64,000 nt of DNA from contig ML976988.1 of NCBI GenBank assembly GCA_010015675.1, positions 885,079-949,078 on the forward strand, written 5' to 3'. The notes under the pieces are model-generated. The model searched no databases, was not told where the DNA came from, and saw only the letters and a program-made list of their open reading frames with translations. The translations under genes and the position numbers were made by a program. The stretch is from Byssothecium circinans. Lineage: Eukaryota > Ascomycota > Dothideomycetes > Pleosporales > Massarinaceae. Below, one piece after another: positions 10,967-22,199 of the stretch. Position 1 is the stretch's first letter; the number at the start of each line of letters is the position of its first letter.

Positions 10967-11609
10967 GCTTGCCGACTGCTGTTCGCAGGTTAACGAACTT
11001 CTTCATTCATATCAGACCTTGTCCAAGCCAAAACAGCGGGCAAACCCTTCTGATATCTGAGTGCAAGGTATGAGCGAAGTCGGCGTCGTTCAAATGAAGG
11101 TCGCCGAGGTCATCCTGACGAGCTTCATGCAGTTGCGCTTTTCCAGGAACGCTATTGGAGTATCGTGCTACATTCGTCCGAAGCCTGCAGCATCGCGCAA
11201 GTTGCCTGCGCTGCGGACAAGCCACACGCCTCTGTCGATTGCAGAACATCGAGCGAATTGCTCAGCAGATTCGCTCCTTAAAGGTCTAGCGGTAATCGTC
11301 TGACACCATGCAGCATAGCATAACGAAGTAATTCCCGCGCTTTCCGCATTCTTGCGTACTGTGTCACGCATAAATCTCAGACCACCCGTGCGTGACAAAC
11401 CTTATATCAAGTCGAGAAATCTCCTTTCCGCAGACTGATACAGCAACCCTTTTGGAAGAATCGACCACGAAAACTCTCTCGGGACACAGCCAAACACTCC
11501 CATTTCCGCTCAGCGCGTCAAGGAGAACATCTCTGCCAAGTGCATACTCTCGTACCTCGGATTCTGCTTCGGCGAGCTGTTCTATAGCGATTCCTACCGC
11601 ATACATTCA
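10967..11609. other. Intergenic between PIG-L and F-box genes
   Basis: Contains the PIG-L 3' end and the F-box promoter. Short frames on both strands lack motifs. No repeat is seen. Confidence 0.4.
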
Positions 11610-12200
11610 ATGACATCCTCTTCGTTACTATCTTTGCCACTCGAAATTTTTCGAAACATCTTTGGCCGCCTGGAGTTGCAAGACAAGGCGTGCCTGACCA
11701 TGACGAACCGATGTTTTCGAACAATACTCGACCCACCTACTCATGAGGACTTCCTTTATGCCGAGAACTATGTCTGGGCTAGCTCACGTGGCCTGTACAC
11801 GTGCAAAGGCTGCATTTCCTTCCGCCAGCTCGATCACTTCACCGACGACATGAGGAAAGGAAGACGCGCTCGCCGTGGGCCGGAGGCCAACACAAGACTG
11901 TGCATCCAGTGCGGGGTCAACCAGGGCATCTATTGGGAGGGCATGGAGATTGTATTCAAAGGACAGCGTGCCATTTTAGGACGACTCTGCAGAACGCTCA
12001 CCGATCATGTCGTATGCAGCGCATCATGCGGCTCAACTTTATTAGTCTGGTTTCCAAATCGCAGAAGGGAGACGCCCCTTTATCAGGACTACCAACAACT
12101 CACATACGAATGCGAGCGGATGTTTCAAAAGATCCCCCGTACTGGAAGCAAGCATGCTGATGAAGAATACTGGTATTTGCTCGCCATGCAGCTCCTGTAA
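11610..12200 (+). CDS. F-box domain protein
   Basis: Single exon, 196 residues. Residues 5-45 (SLLSLPLEIFRNIFGRLELQ then CLTMTNRCFRTIL) form an F-box, the module that docks substrate receptors on Skp1 in SCF ubiquitin ligases. The rest carries a CKGC motif near residue 70 and CIQCG near 101, followed by CSASCG near 145. These cysteine pairs suggest a zinc-stabilised domain, as seen in many fungal F-box proteins of this size. No WD40 or leucine-rich repeats follow. The substrate is unknown. Confidence 0.72.
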   Translation: MTSSSLLSLPLEIFRNIFGRLELQDKACLTMTNRCFRTILDPPTHEDFLYAENYVWASSRGLYTCKGCISFRQLDHFTDDMRKGRRARRGPEANTRLCIQCGVNQGIYWEGMEIVFKGQRAILGRLCRTLTDHVVCSASCGSTLLVWFPNRRRETPLYQDYQQLTYECERMFQKIPRTGSKHADEEYWYLLAMQLL

Positions 12201-12840
12201 AGGCCGTGGCCCCCGAAAGCGCACAAGTTAGCCCCGTGGTCGACACGCCCCTTCAGCAACCATTATTCGTCAAGCGTTTTACTAAGCCCGAATCGTCATA
12301 GTCTTAACACGTTGCTCTGCAACTGTACACTCGCACTCCCGCCGCTGTGCACTTCAAGAGCGGTTGTGCCTACGAATTCTTTCCTCTGTCAACCCACGCA
12401 AGTCTCGTAGGCCCGGCTCCTGGAAACCATCCATACAACTCCTTCTGGTCGATTGATATGACGGCCATGTGTAGATATTCCCGCAAGATCTACCATGTCC
12501 AAACAGGCATGTTGCGAGGCTTTCGTCCTAGAGCAATATGCTGTCTATTTCGTGTTTCCTCTGTCGTTTGGTATGATCTGCTGTTGGAGTTGTTGGATAT
12601 CTTCACCTACATCCACGTCACAAATATGCTTCAATACAACGTCACTCATCACTATGAGAGCTTCAAAATATCAATCAAGCACAACCTTTATAGTCTTACA
12701 CTTTCCAATGTTCACAAGTTATACACCACCTCTTCGGACCTCTTGGAATCAAGCAGTACTAATAATAGTCCTTTTCTCTGAGGCGGAACTTTGCTGGACT
12801 CTTGCTTTCCGGATCTTTTTTATCAGTACGAATTTTGACC
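12201..12840. other. Intergenic upstream of the Pro/Ser/Thr-rich gene
   Basis: AT-leaning, pyrimidine-rich spacer that should hold the promoter of the gene starting at 12841. Its open frames look like chance, with no known motifs. Confidence 0.4.
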
Positions 12841-15800
12841 ATGGGAACTCCAACTAAAGAGGATCCCAAAGAATGCCCTCCGGATGATCCACCGCCTACT
12901 CAACGGCTTCCGAATTTCCTGCAATCTCTAACCAGGCATTTAATTCCTCAAGGGTTATTTACACCAGACGTTCCACCCACACCAGAGGCTCGACCAGCAA
13001 CCGCACCGAACCTATGGCGAACCCGTGACGGCAGATGGACACGTCGAGGCTCACGCGCTTTACTGCCTTTCGCTCCCTTCTCGACATCTAATTTCAATTC
13101 CAATTCCAATCCCAATTGCACTTCTGCAGAAAGACCATGCGCATACGACCCAGAGCACTACCAGTCATTCCCCAGCATCGAAAGGAAGCAGCACTGCTGT
13201 CCTAGATGCGGTATCCGCATGCCGTGGACGAGAAAAGATGGCAGGCTCAAGCTCTGTGAACCTTGCCGTAGGAAAAGTCCCAATTCACATCTTGCTAGGA
13301 ATGCTCGGGCTAGGAATACTTCCCGTGATGGGAGGAGCAGCGGTGTAAATGTGCAAACGACGCTGACAACTGTGAATGGGGAAATCGTCATTGAGGAAAT
13401 GGTCACTGCAGAGACAGTCACTGTGACGAACAGACCGATATACAGTCTTCCAGATGATGGTATGTTGTTCCCGGGTCAAAGGTCCATTAAAGATGCGGCG
13501 TCTAGAAACCACGCTCTTGAACAAGCTTCACTGACCTTTAAACCCAGATCTAGGACAAAGTGCGGTCAGAAACGTCTCCACGATCCACAGAGCACCCCTC
13601 TCTCCAGGCGATTCCCCCATTCCCAGAGGAACCACCCCAGGCGGCAGGCCCCCAACGCGACGCGAAGGAACCTACAGAGAACGCGCATACAGAGCCGACA
13701 GACTGAGAAACCTAATACCAACCGTTTGGCCGAGATCCACACCCTCACCCTCATCATCCCGGCCCGCTAGTCCCCAGCTCCACACACTCCCCGTCCTCCC
13801 CCACGCAAAAGAGTATCCCTACGTACACAAGAGGGAAGTCGGGCAACACATCGCCGCGATGCAAGCCCGGGAACCCAGCCCCATACTCAACCTCCAGAAG
13901 GAAGCTCAAAGGCCACGTACCGCGGGTGGAAATACGAGACGCGTAGATTACTCACAGGACTTCTCAGAGACAGTGTTTTACAGCCAGGGTCATATACCTT
14001 TGCGGCCTCGACCCCAGATAACGCCTGTTCAGCTAGTCGATCCCACTCGGACGAATCGTCAGCGACTATCTCCTTTGAATCAAGCTACAAGAGGTCAATA
14101 TCCATACACTCTCCGCAGGGACGTGAACTCCCCACTCACGCTTATTTTGCCGCCAGCGGCAAGGGTCATCGGTACCGCTGAAGTGATCCCCCTCCCTACA
14201 ACAAATTCCGAGGCGCCGGAACAGAGCCTCGACGCACAACTGCAAAGCACCCGTGTATATCAAACACACTCCCGTACCCGCACGCCATTCAAGCGCCCAC
14301 CCAGTAATCTCCGCAACGTCCAGAACGCAGACGAAATCAGCACGTTAAGCACTTCCTCCTCGGACTTCGGCGGCGGCACTATGCCGCCCTCGCCTGACGA
14401 AGTTGGCGGGAAACGGCTTGAGCTGCGCGGCGGATTCCCATGCGATGGACCGCCTCGGATGAGGGGTGGAGCTGGAGGGGAGGATGGCTTGGCGTTTAGG
14501 GGGTCTTGGAAGGGGAGTCGTGGGAAGGAAAGGGGGCGCAATAGGTGTTCTGGGAGCCCGATGTTGCATGTCGATAATAGTAGGTATGATGTACGCCCGC
14601 GACCGGTTGATCCCCGTCGTATTGATAGGGCTGCGAAGAAGGGTGGGAGGGTTCCGCTTCCTTCGCATCTTCGTCGGCACGATGTGCCTAGGTTGAGGGG
14701 AGAAGATGGACAAGTCAATATGTTCTCCACGATAGACGGCCATAGTCGTAGCACTGTATCTGCGCGTCGTCGTCCTTCAACTTCTGCAGCAAGGCCGAAG
14801 CAGTTCTCGCCTACTCCTCAGGTAATCCCCTATCTGCGAGGTGGCGGTGGACCCGGTTGGGATGATAAAGAGCGTCTTCCCGAAACACTTTGGTTCCTCG
14901 CCGGTGGACGCGGACGATCCGGCACAGTCGGTGGGTGGAAAAGGGGTAAGCCGAAGAAGAGAATGGGTGGACTTGTTGGTATGGCTATATATGGAGTCAA
15001 AGCGGGTACGCCGTATAAGAGTGAGAAGGAGGGTGGTGCGAAGCGGGGAATGGTGGCTGGGAATACGGCTTCCAGTCCAGCGCCTGCGTCATCACCGGCT
15101 CCAACACCAGAATCGATACGGGGATCTACATCTGCTTCTGCACCAGAGATAGTTGCTGAAATGTTTTCAGCCCCGGTAGTGAGTCGAGGGGCTGAGCCAA
15201 CGCCGACGACGGGAGAAGCAGTGAGTTCAACACCAGAGCCAGTGACAACTGCAAAGCCAGTGACAACTGCAGAGCCTGTAATAGAGCCGTCCGCTTCTCC
15301 AGCACCAGGCAATCCTATCAATGCGTCAAACTCGCCATCTCAAAGCACGACACAACCGCTAGCTGACAATACTGTGCCCACCTCCAACACCGAGCCGCCG
15401 AATGCCATATCTCCTCAAAAGCCTAGCGGAGACCCAGAGTCCCCAACCCCAGACGCACCAGCACAGTCTGGAGGAGAAGGTGCACCACGAGAACCCTTTC
15501 CAAGTGGCCCTCCAACCACTGCTCCAATCCCAAGCCCAAGTCCAAGTAACACCAATGCGCAAGATGTTGCCAAAGATGCGACTCTCAACAACACGCCTCC
15601 GGACTACAGCAGCGGTGGGGGTCAAAACCAAGACTCTTCAGCTACAACTAGCTCACCAAAGGGCACCACGAGCGGAACCACAGAGCCTACTAACACCACC
15701 GAGGAAGACACCGTAAATGATCAAAGTACCGGTACCCCACCAGAAGCTTCCACCACGCAGCAAGATACCACCACCAAAACCGCTCCAGATCCCAGCCAAA

Positions 15801-16084
15801 TCCACACCGCCCAGAATCATAATGGCACGGCGTCGGGTTCAGCTATCCAACCCTCGGACATTCCTGCGTCGGACCAAACAGCAACGCAAGATCCGAATGA
15901 AAGTGTCACGGAGGACAACTCCGCAGCAGTACCAGATCCTGAAGCCAGTGGAGATGGAGGTAATGATGAGACGACTCAAGATGAACAGGTAGTGGGTTCG
16001 AATTCGAATCCGAATCCGAATGCGGGGAGGAAGAGGATTAGGGTTGGGAAGAGAATTGTGTTTGCTGATGAAGTGGGTAAGTAA
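12841..16084 (+). CDS. Large Pro/Ser/Thr-rich, intrinsically disordered protein with a Cys4 knuckle
   Basis: Two exons, 12841-13459 and 13548-16084, joined by an 88-bp intron (GTATGT donor, CTGAC branch site, CCCAG acceptor), giving 1051 residues. Joining the exons links two frames that look separate. Near residues 117-140 is a small CPRCG...CEPC knuckle, the only folded-looking element. The middle is rich in Arg, Gly and Pro. Residues from about 710 are dominated by Pro, Ser, Thr, Gln and Asn with short repeats such as VTTAKP/VTTAEP. The C-terminus is basic (RKRIRVGKRIVF). No signal peptide or membrane segment is visible. I recognise no family. Nuclear or cytoskeletal scaffold roles would be guesses. 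Confidence 0.65.
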
Positions 16085-16498
16085 GTGATGAGCGAACATG
16101 TATGATTGCTGTGTGTGTGATACTGAGATTGAAGGGTTTGGGGGGCATGATATCGTTGTCGATGTACGTAGGATATGAGATTGAGAAATGAGGTTGACGT
16201 ACAGAGCTGTGGACGGAAGTTTGGATATCTTTTGCCGAGTTTAAAGCAGAGAGACTGACACATAATGCGGGACTAGGTAGCTGAATCGATTTGTTGTAGA
16301 CAGACTGTGCCTTTGTATTGGTTTATGTTGGGTATCATTTCTTCCTTACTTTTTTCTGTCCTCTTGTCCTTGATCGACAGTCCTCACTCATCCCTTGACG
16401 CGCACTATCTAGTGTCAAGCTTACTTAACAGCTTGAAAACCTCTCCTATATCCCCCCCTCCCTCTCTTCCATATACTGATCCCTCCCCCATCCCTCCT
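16085..16498. other. Convergent 3' spacer
   Basis: The 3' flanks of the disordered-protein gene (plus strand) and the CSL4 gene (minus strand). It is pyrimidine-rich toward 16440-16500. No other feature is seen. Confidence 0.4.
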
Positions 16499-17155
16499 TC
16501 AAAACGGCTTAGCAACCTTCCTCCCCTCCCGAACCCCCGTCCGAACATCCACAACCTCCTTCCAACTAACCGGCACCATAACCCCTCCATCCCCACCTTC
16601 CCTCCCCACCGCCAAAACAACCCCCCACTCATTCCTCGCCGTGCTCAGATAATAATTACTCTGGTCCCCCAGACTAATCACCTGCGCGCGCACCAAGTCC
16701 CCCACGCGGAAGCTCTCTTCCATCTTCACTTTATCCTTCTCCGTGGCGCGGATGTCTTCGCGGCGGATGATGGAGGAGAACGGCTCGCGGCACACGGTGT
16801 CGGAAACGACGAGGATTTCGGCATTGGCGAAGCGGGGTGTTAGCCGTGTTATGCGCGCTAGGACTATGGATTCGACTTCCGGGAGGATCGTGGTGGGGAT
16901 GGAGGAGGGTGAGGGGGATGGTGGGGTGGCGGATCGGGATATGGAGAGGAGGGGTAGGAGTTTTGGCTTTGAGTTTGTGGTGCTGGTGCTGGTGGTCGTG
17001 TTTGTGGAAGGTGGTGCGCGTGGCGTGGAGGAGGCTACGGGCCCGGCTATTGAGGCGTAGATCTGGGAGTCGTGGATGTGTGTTCCGGGGCCGGGGAGGT
17101 ATTTCGATGAGGGGCCGAGGAGGGTGCCTGGGACGGCTATTGAGGGTAGGGACAT
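16499..17155 (-). CDS. CSL4: RNA exosome cap subunit CSL4
   Basis: Single exon, 218 residues. It opens with the conserved N-terminal block SIAVPGTLLGPSSKYLPGPGTH. A low-complexity Ser/Thr linker (about residues 42-80) separates this from the S1-type RNA-binding domain, which includes PEVESIVLARITRLTPRFANAEI, the IIRREDIRATEKDKV loop and SFRVGDLVRAQVISLGD, followed by YYLSTARNEWGVV. This is the Csl4/EXOSC1 cap protein that sits on the exosome core in nucleus and cytoplasm for 3'-5' RNA decay and processing. It is shorter than the yeast protein, mainly in the linker. The start matches the family N-terminus. Confidence 0.92.
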   Translation of the reverse strand: MSLPSIAVPGTLLGPSSKYLPGPGTHIHDSQIYASIAGPVASSTPRAPPSTNTTTSTSTTNSKPKLLPLLSISRSATPPSPSPSSIPTTILPEVESIVLARITRLTPRFANAEILVVSDTVCREPFSSIIRREDIRATEKDKVKMEESFRVGDLVRAQVISLGDQSNYYLSTARNEWGVVLAVGREGGDGGVMVPVSWKEVVDVRTGVREGRKVAKPF

Positions 17156-17766
17156 CGTGGGCTCGAGATGGGTGAGTGTGGCGGGGGTAAGGTGTTGCGC
17201 GTTATGCGTAAGACGTTTAGTTATCGCGCTCGGAGCAATTCCACTTAAGAAATTGAGAGATTTTGGGCTAGAGGAGGTTTAAACTGTAGGAAGTGGAGGA
17301 TCGCAGTTGTGTGCCGATATGGTCGTCGATTGTTTTTGACGATCAAAAGTTAGCTCGGCTAATCCTGCGTTACGTCACTAGGTCCGTGTAAACCTTCCCC
17401 AAAACAATGCACATAGAGGCGTCGTCTGAAAGCATTCGATATTCCATTTCTTGCTCCATGGGTTCGATAAGACACTACACTATACTTGCTACAAGATTGT
17501 CATTCTCCATCCACGTGCCGCAATAGCAGTGGAATGACCATAGAAGCATTCCTGTACTTCTACACTTGGTTGGGTGGACATGAAGTTGCCCCCAAGCAAG
17601 AACGCCGAATGCAAAACCAATCCTAGATTGCTCCAGTCGCCAATTCATGCAAGTTTCCTCTCAGATATTCGTGAAAGCCGTTTCTCGTTGCGTGCCGAGA
17701 CATTGCGCGTAAAACCTCCCAGAGGCATGTCAGGGTTGTAAAGACGCTATCAAAGCGATGCTGCGC
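17156..17766. other. Intergenic between CSL4 and the septation GTPase
   Basis: Promoter side of CSL4 and 3' side of the GTPase gene, both on the minus strand. No gene or repeat recognised. Confidence 0.4.
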
Positions 17767-18949
17767 CTAAACGGCTTGATAGAGGAGGAGGGGCTCTCCG
17801 ATGTTTTCTATCTCGGGTATCGTGCACTTGAGGTCGAAGGCCTTGGAGAGCACGATTTTGAAGATCTGCACTACGTCAGTGGGATTCTATGAGTGCGAGG
17901 CTTCTTATGCTCACCTTCTGCACGTTGATGCTGTGGCTAGTACTACTAAAGATGAGACTCGCCTTCATCGCCTTGGCGAATCGCTTTGCCTGTGCCATTG
18001 TTAGTCTCTCCAGCAATGTTAGATTTTGCGGAACATACCTGATTGGAGATCTCCTCTTGCTCCTCGCGCGGAAAGTTGACAAAGTGATCGTACTTGGTGC
18101 CGACTAGGAAAGGAATCGCAGTCTTGTTGAAGCCGCGACCCTGGCGGTACCATTCCTTGATCGAGTTCAGTGTGCTCTTACGCGTCAGGTCGAACATGAA
18201 CAGGATGGCGACAGCGTCATTGCAGACTAGCGGCAGCATATTGACGAACTCGCGCTGACCACCTAGATCCCATATTGAGAAGGTGATTTCCGTGTTCCGG
18301 ATCGAGATAGTCTTCTCCATGAAGTTGACACCTTGGTAGGTCAGCAGCTATCCGCCATCTTTCAACAGTAAACAAACATACCCAACGTCTGAATGTAGTC
18401 CTCATCCCAGCTGCCCTCAACGTACTTGACCATGAGGCTAGTCTTTCCAATCTGCGCATCACCAACCATGCCGACCTTGATCACCACACTCGCGTTCTTG
18501 ACGGCAGCCTCCTGCTGCTGCTGTGCTCGCTGACCCTGATCCGAGTACCTTGCACCGCCTTCAGAGTTCGGATACCGGTGACCCATGGACGAGTTCGACC
18601 GCGAATTGGACTGGGGCATCTGCGTCTCCTTGCCGCCATTGTAGTAGCCCTGCCGCGGCGGCGTGTCTGCGTCCGACGGGGTATTGAAGCGCGAACCGTA
18701 GTTGCCGTCGCTCGCGTGGCCGTAGTGGTGGTAGGCGGTGTCGGAGTAGGAGGTCTGCGGTCGGTGCTCGCTGGTGTAGCCGTTCTGGCTGCTGCTGAAG
18801 TCGGGCATCGGGTTGACGGTCGCGGCGGTGATGGTGGTATTCATGCTGTCGTCCACCTCGACGGGCAGCTCAGTGTGCTTTTGCGCCTCCATGCCGTCTT
18901 GGGGCACTTGGGGCACATTCTCCTGCTGTGGCAGCGGCTCCGGGTCCAT
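17767..18949 (-). CDS. Septum-promoting Ras-like GTPase (Spg1/Tem1)
   Basis: Four exons: 18382-18949, 18039-18331, 17915-17989 and 17767-17865, giving 344 residues, with introns of 49-50 bp. The catalytic domain has a P-loop GDAQIGKTS near residue 164, switch [11 protein letters not shown], the nucleotide-specificity motif GTKYD and SSTSHSINV near the end. The switch II, specificity and C-terminal motifs are characteristic of the Spg1/Tem1 subfamily, which triggers the septation-initiation/mitotic-exit network at the spindle pole body. The first about 150 residues are a Gln/Ser/Tyr-rich extension absent from yeast proteins of about 200-245 residues but usual in filamentous fungi. There is no C-terminal CAAX box, as expected. 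Confidence 0.92.
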
Positions 18950-19450
18950 TGCAGACTATGGCCTGTCTGTTCAATGTTCGTGGTGTTCGCGTCTTGACTC
19001 GGCTCTCAGGTCGTGGTGGTTGAGCGAATAGGAGGGGATGAAAAGCCGTAGGCGCTGAGCGCAAGCCCCTCCACTGACGTGGTTCAAGTGTCAGCTATGG
19101 ACGCGTCAGGACATGTAGGCGAGGGCGCAGTGTATGTGCAGAGGTTGAGAGCAGCGAGTGTCGAAGTTGGTGGATACCGGTAAATGGTGTTGTCTGCTTG
19201 GGCTGTCAGTACCTTTGTATTGAATGCACTGTTTGCTGCAGGGGTCAGCTGGAGCTGGAGCCGGAGCCTGTCGCGAATCGAGAATCGAGGGGCGCGCGCG
19301 ACGAACGTCAAGCAAGCAAGCAAAGCGACGGCATTGGCGGGCAAAATGCGCGCTAGTGCCGCCGCCAAAAAGTTTGGAAATGCACTTTCACCTCCCCGCA
19401 TCGCCGAAATTGCGAACTTCTCCCCCGCGCACACACATCACACTCCCGCC
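18950..19450. promoter_or_regulatory. Divergent promoter between the Spg1-like and RRB1 genes
   Basis: A 501-bp interval between two start codons facing away from each other. A run of CAAG repeats (near 19311-19324) and a GC-rich stretch (GGCGCGCGCG) precede the RRB1 leader. No canonical TATA box is evident. Confidence 0.45.
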
Positions 19451-21037
19451 ATGGCGAAAAGACCGGCAGAGACGGACGAGAACGAGCTGGAGGCGGTCAA
19501 AAATGGCGAGCGGCCCATGGAAATTGACGACGACGAGAAGGGAGAGTTTGAGGATGAGTACGAGGACGAGTTCGAGAGCGAGGATGACATCTTCGAGGCC
19601 GGCGTAGATGGACGGCCGGACGCGGAGAGGGAGGCGGAAGAGCAAGAAAGTGTGTAATCTCCATCTCAAAGGAAGAAGAAAGACGCATATTAATATGGGC
19701 AGATGCCATGGATGTTGACCAAGGCACCTTCATACCCGGCCGACACAAGCTCTCCGCCGGCGAGACCCTCGCACCCGACCTATCCACATACGAGATGCTC
19801 CATACATTAGAAGCCCCCTGGCCATGTCTTTCCTGCGACATCGTGCCAGACAACCTCGGTTCTGACCGAAAGACCTACCCCGCAACCGTCTACGCAGTGG
19901 CAGGCACACAGGCGGCGCGAGGAAGGGACAAGGAGAATCAGATTATGGTCATGAAGATGAGCAGTCTGTCGAGAATGGAGCGAGACGAGGAGGATGAGGA
20001 GGAAGACTCCGACGACGAAGGCTCAGATCCTATCCTCGAGACCAAATCAATACCCATGACCAGCTGCACCAACCGGATACGCGCACACCAGCTGCCTCAA
20101 ACCACGTCTGCGAAGCCGGCCACTACCCTCACAGCAGCAATGACCGAATCAGGGCAGGTCCTAATTCACGACATTACCCCTCACCTCACAACTTTCGACA
20201 CTCCCGGAACCACCATCACACCCACACAGAACAAGCCCGTTTCTACAATACGAGCACACAAGGCGAACGAGGGATATGCGTTGGACTGGTCTCCTACCAT
20301 TCCAGAAGGAAAGCTCCTCACCGGCGACATTGCGGGAAACATTTTTGCAACAACGCGGACGCAGGGTGGAGGCTGGGTGACAGACACAACACCTTTCACC
20401 GGACATCAAGGCAGCGTAGAAGAGATCCAGTGGTCACCGACCGAGAGGACTGTATTCTCCTCTGCTTCGAGCGATGGCACAGTCAAGATCTGGGACGCGC
20501 GGTCGAAGTCACGGAAACCAGCTGTCAGTGTCCAGGTCTCGAAATCAGACGTCAACGTCCTTTCATGGTCCCACCAAACTTCACATCTCCTTGCCACTGG
20601 GGCCGATGACGGCGAGTGGGCTGTCTGGGATCTCCGACAGTGGAAACCGCAGACCGCAATGGGTAGCGAAAAGAAGCCGTCGCCTGTTGCATCGTATACC
20701 TTCCATAAAGAGCAGATTACAGCGGTCGAATGGCATCCGACGGACGACAGTATCGTGTTGGTGTGCGCCGGTGATAACACTCTCACGCTATGGGATCTCG
20801 CAGTCGAGTTGGACGACGAAGAGAGCAGAGACACAGGAGGTGTGCAAGACGTCCCGCCGCAATTGCTGTTTGTGCACTACATGGAGCAAGTCAAGGAGGC
20901 GCACTGGCATCCGCAGATCCCAGGTGCAGTCATGGCGACGGGCGGCAGTGGGTTCGGGTAAGTCCTTTTTCTCCACAATGACCGCAGTAAACACTTGCTA
21001 ACAACCAAACAGTGTTTTCAAAACGATCAGTGTATAG
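19451..21037 (+). CDS. RRB1: Ribosome assembly WD40 protein Rrb1 (GRWD1)
   Basis: Three exons: 19451-19649, 19703-20957 and 21013-21037, giving 492 residues. The last exon codes for only the final eight residues (VFKTISV after a split glycine) and matches the family C-terminus. The N-terminus is very acidic, followed by MDVDQGTFIPGRHKL and the CAF1C/H4-binding block YEMLHTLEAPWPCLSCDIV. A second acidic run lies near residue 160. WD repeats follow, with GHQGSVEEIQWSP, SASSDGTVKIWDAR, LATGADDGEWAVWDLR and HKEQITAVEWHP. Rrb1 is a nucleolar chaperone that binds ribosomal protein L3 (uL3) during early 60S assembly. Confidence 0.95.
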
Positions 21038-21592
21038 ATGTAATTGTCAGCACTGTGAGCTGCACAGCTGCACTCGTGCCGTCCAAACATTTCTTCGACT
21101 TCTCCGTGAGATTTCATGATTTCTTACAACTTTATGCCATGACCTCGAGCATGCCTGACAAAGAAGTTAGGAGCAAGATATAATGCTGTTAACAGGCTAA
21201 TAATATATTCACGATACCCAACCAGGAGAGTTAGATACCAAAAGCAGCACATATCGCGTGCAGTAGAACAAGTTCTGCAGATCTCAACATTATCGCACAC
21301 ATTCCACGCGTCTCATAATCTCTTTGTCTCACGTAGCCACATTTCCCCCATATCGCTCGCTAGCGTTTGCATCCGGCACGACAACTCCTCTAACAAACAA
21401 AGAAGCACCACGACACGCATCTATTCCCCACAAACTTTGAGACAACGCCTACCCCGCAATGTCCGATACCAAGCGCTGCCACCACCACCCACTCAAGCTC
21501 ATACACATTGCCTAACTTGTTTCCGCGCGTTTCACACCCTCACGATCAGTATCGATCAACCGCCACCGGGATACCCAGCACAGCAACAAACC
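21038..21592. other. Intergenic upstream of the hypothetical gene at 21593
   Basis: 3' side of RRB1 and likely leader of the next gene. An ATG at 21459 begins a short frame of 18 codons and might be an upstream ORF or first exon. Confidence 0.35.
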
Positions 21593-22057
21593 ATGACCTC
21601 GTCATCTCGCTCAAATCCATCACCGCCGTCAGACCCACGTCCCACAAAAAGCGAAACCACCACCCCAGTCCCCATCGACGCTTTCTCCTACCCATCTTCC
21701 CACGCCAAAGCCTCGCCCTTGGACATCGATTTATCAAACATGTACAACCCCACATCCTGTCTCCGCACACCGCTATCCCTCCCCCCATTCCCGCACTCGA
21801 AATGGCACGTCAAACCTTCGGGGGAGGTGTGCGAAGTCGCCAGCCCGATACAGTTGGAGCACAGCATGTGGGAGTATGATCCAGTCACGGGATACATTGG
21901 GGATTGTAAAGACGGCGGGGGGTGGGGACGGTGGAATGGTTATGTGAAGTATGCGGAGAGTGGGGAGCGGAGTAGTATTTTGAGGGAGAGGGTGAAGAGG
22001 GGGAAGGATGGTGATGAGGGAGGCGGAGAGGAGGGGAAGAGGATTAGGGTTGTGTAG
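21593..22057 (+). CDS. Hypothetical protein, about 154 residues
   Basis: The frame is open from 21437, but the first ATG in frame is at 21593. A Ser/Pro/Thr-rich N-terminus leads to a better-ordered region: DLSNMYNPTSCLRTPLSL, then HSKWHVKPSGEVCEVASP and an EHSMWEYDPVTGYIG block rich in Trp, Tyr and Gly. It ends in a charged Gly/Arg/Lys tail. I recognise no family. A first exon upstream cannot be excluded. The stop codon lies 16 bases before a tandem minisatellite, so the 3' untranslated region consists mainly of repeats. Confidence 0.4.
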   Translation: MTSSSRSNPSPPSDPRPTKSETTTPVPIDAFSYPSSHAKASPLDIDLSNMYNPTSCLRTPLSLPPFPHSKWHVKPSGEVCEVASPIQLEHSMWEYDPVTGYIGDCKDGGGWGRWNGYVKYAESGERSSILRERVKRGKDGDEGGGEEGKRIRVV

Positions 22058-22073
22058 GGTTGGGTTGGGTGGT

Positions 22074-22199
22074 ATGGGGAGCGTGGTGGTATGGGGAGCG
22101 TGGTGGTATGGGGAGCGTGGTGGTATGGGGAGCGTGGTGGTATGGGGAGCGTGGTGGTATGGGGAGCGTGGTGGTATGGGGAGCGTGGTGGTATGGGGA
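22074..22199 (+). repeat. 17-bp tandem minisatellite, seven copies plus a partial one
   Basis: The unit atggggagcgtggtggt repeats without change from 22074 to 22192 and is followed by a partial copy. The unit length is not a multiple of three, so each frame cycles through all three readings, and no stop occurs on the plus strand. The perfect identity of copies points to recent expansion. It lies just after the stop of the hypothetical gene ending at 22057. Confidence 0.95.

Noticed and set aside
14260..14754. Minus-strand frame of 164 codons in the disordered-protein gene
   Set aside because: It mirrors the GC-rich coding strand, has only low-complexity content, and the plus strand has a continuous spliced frame.
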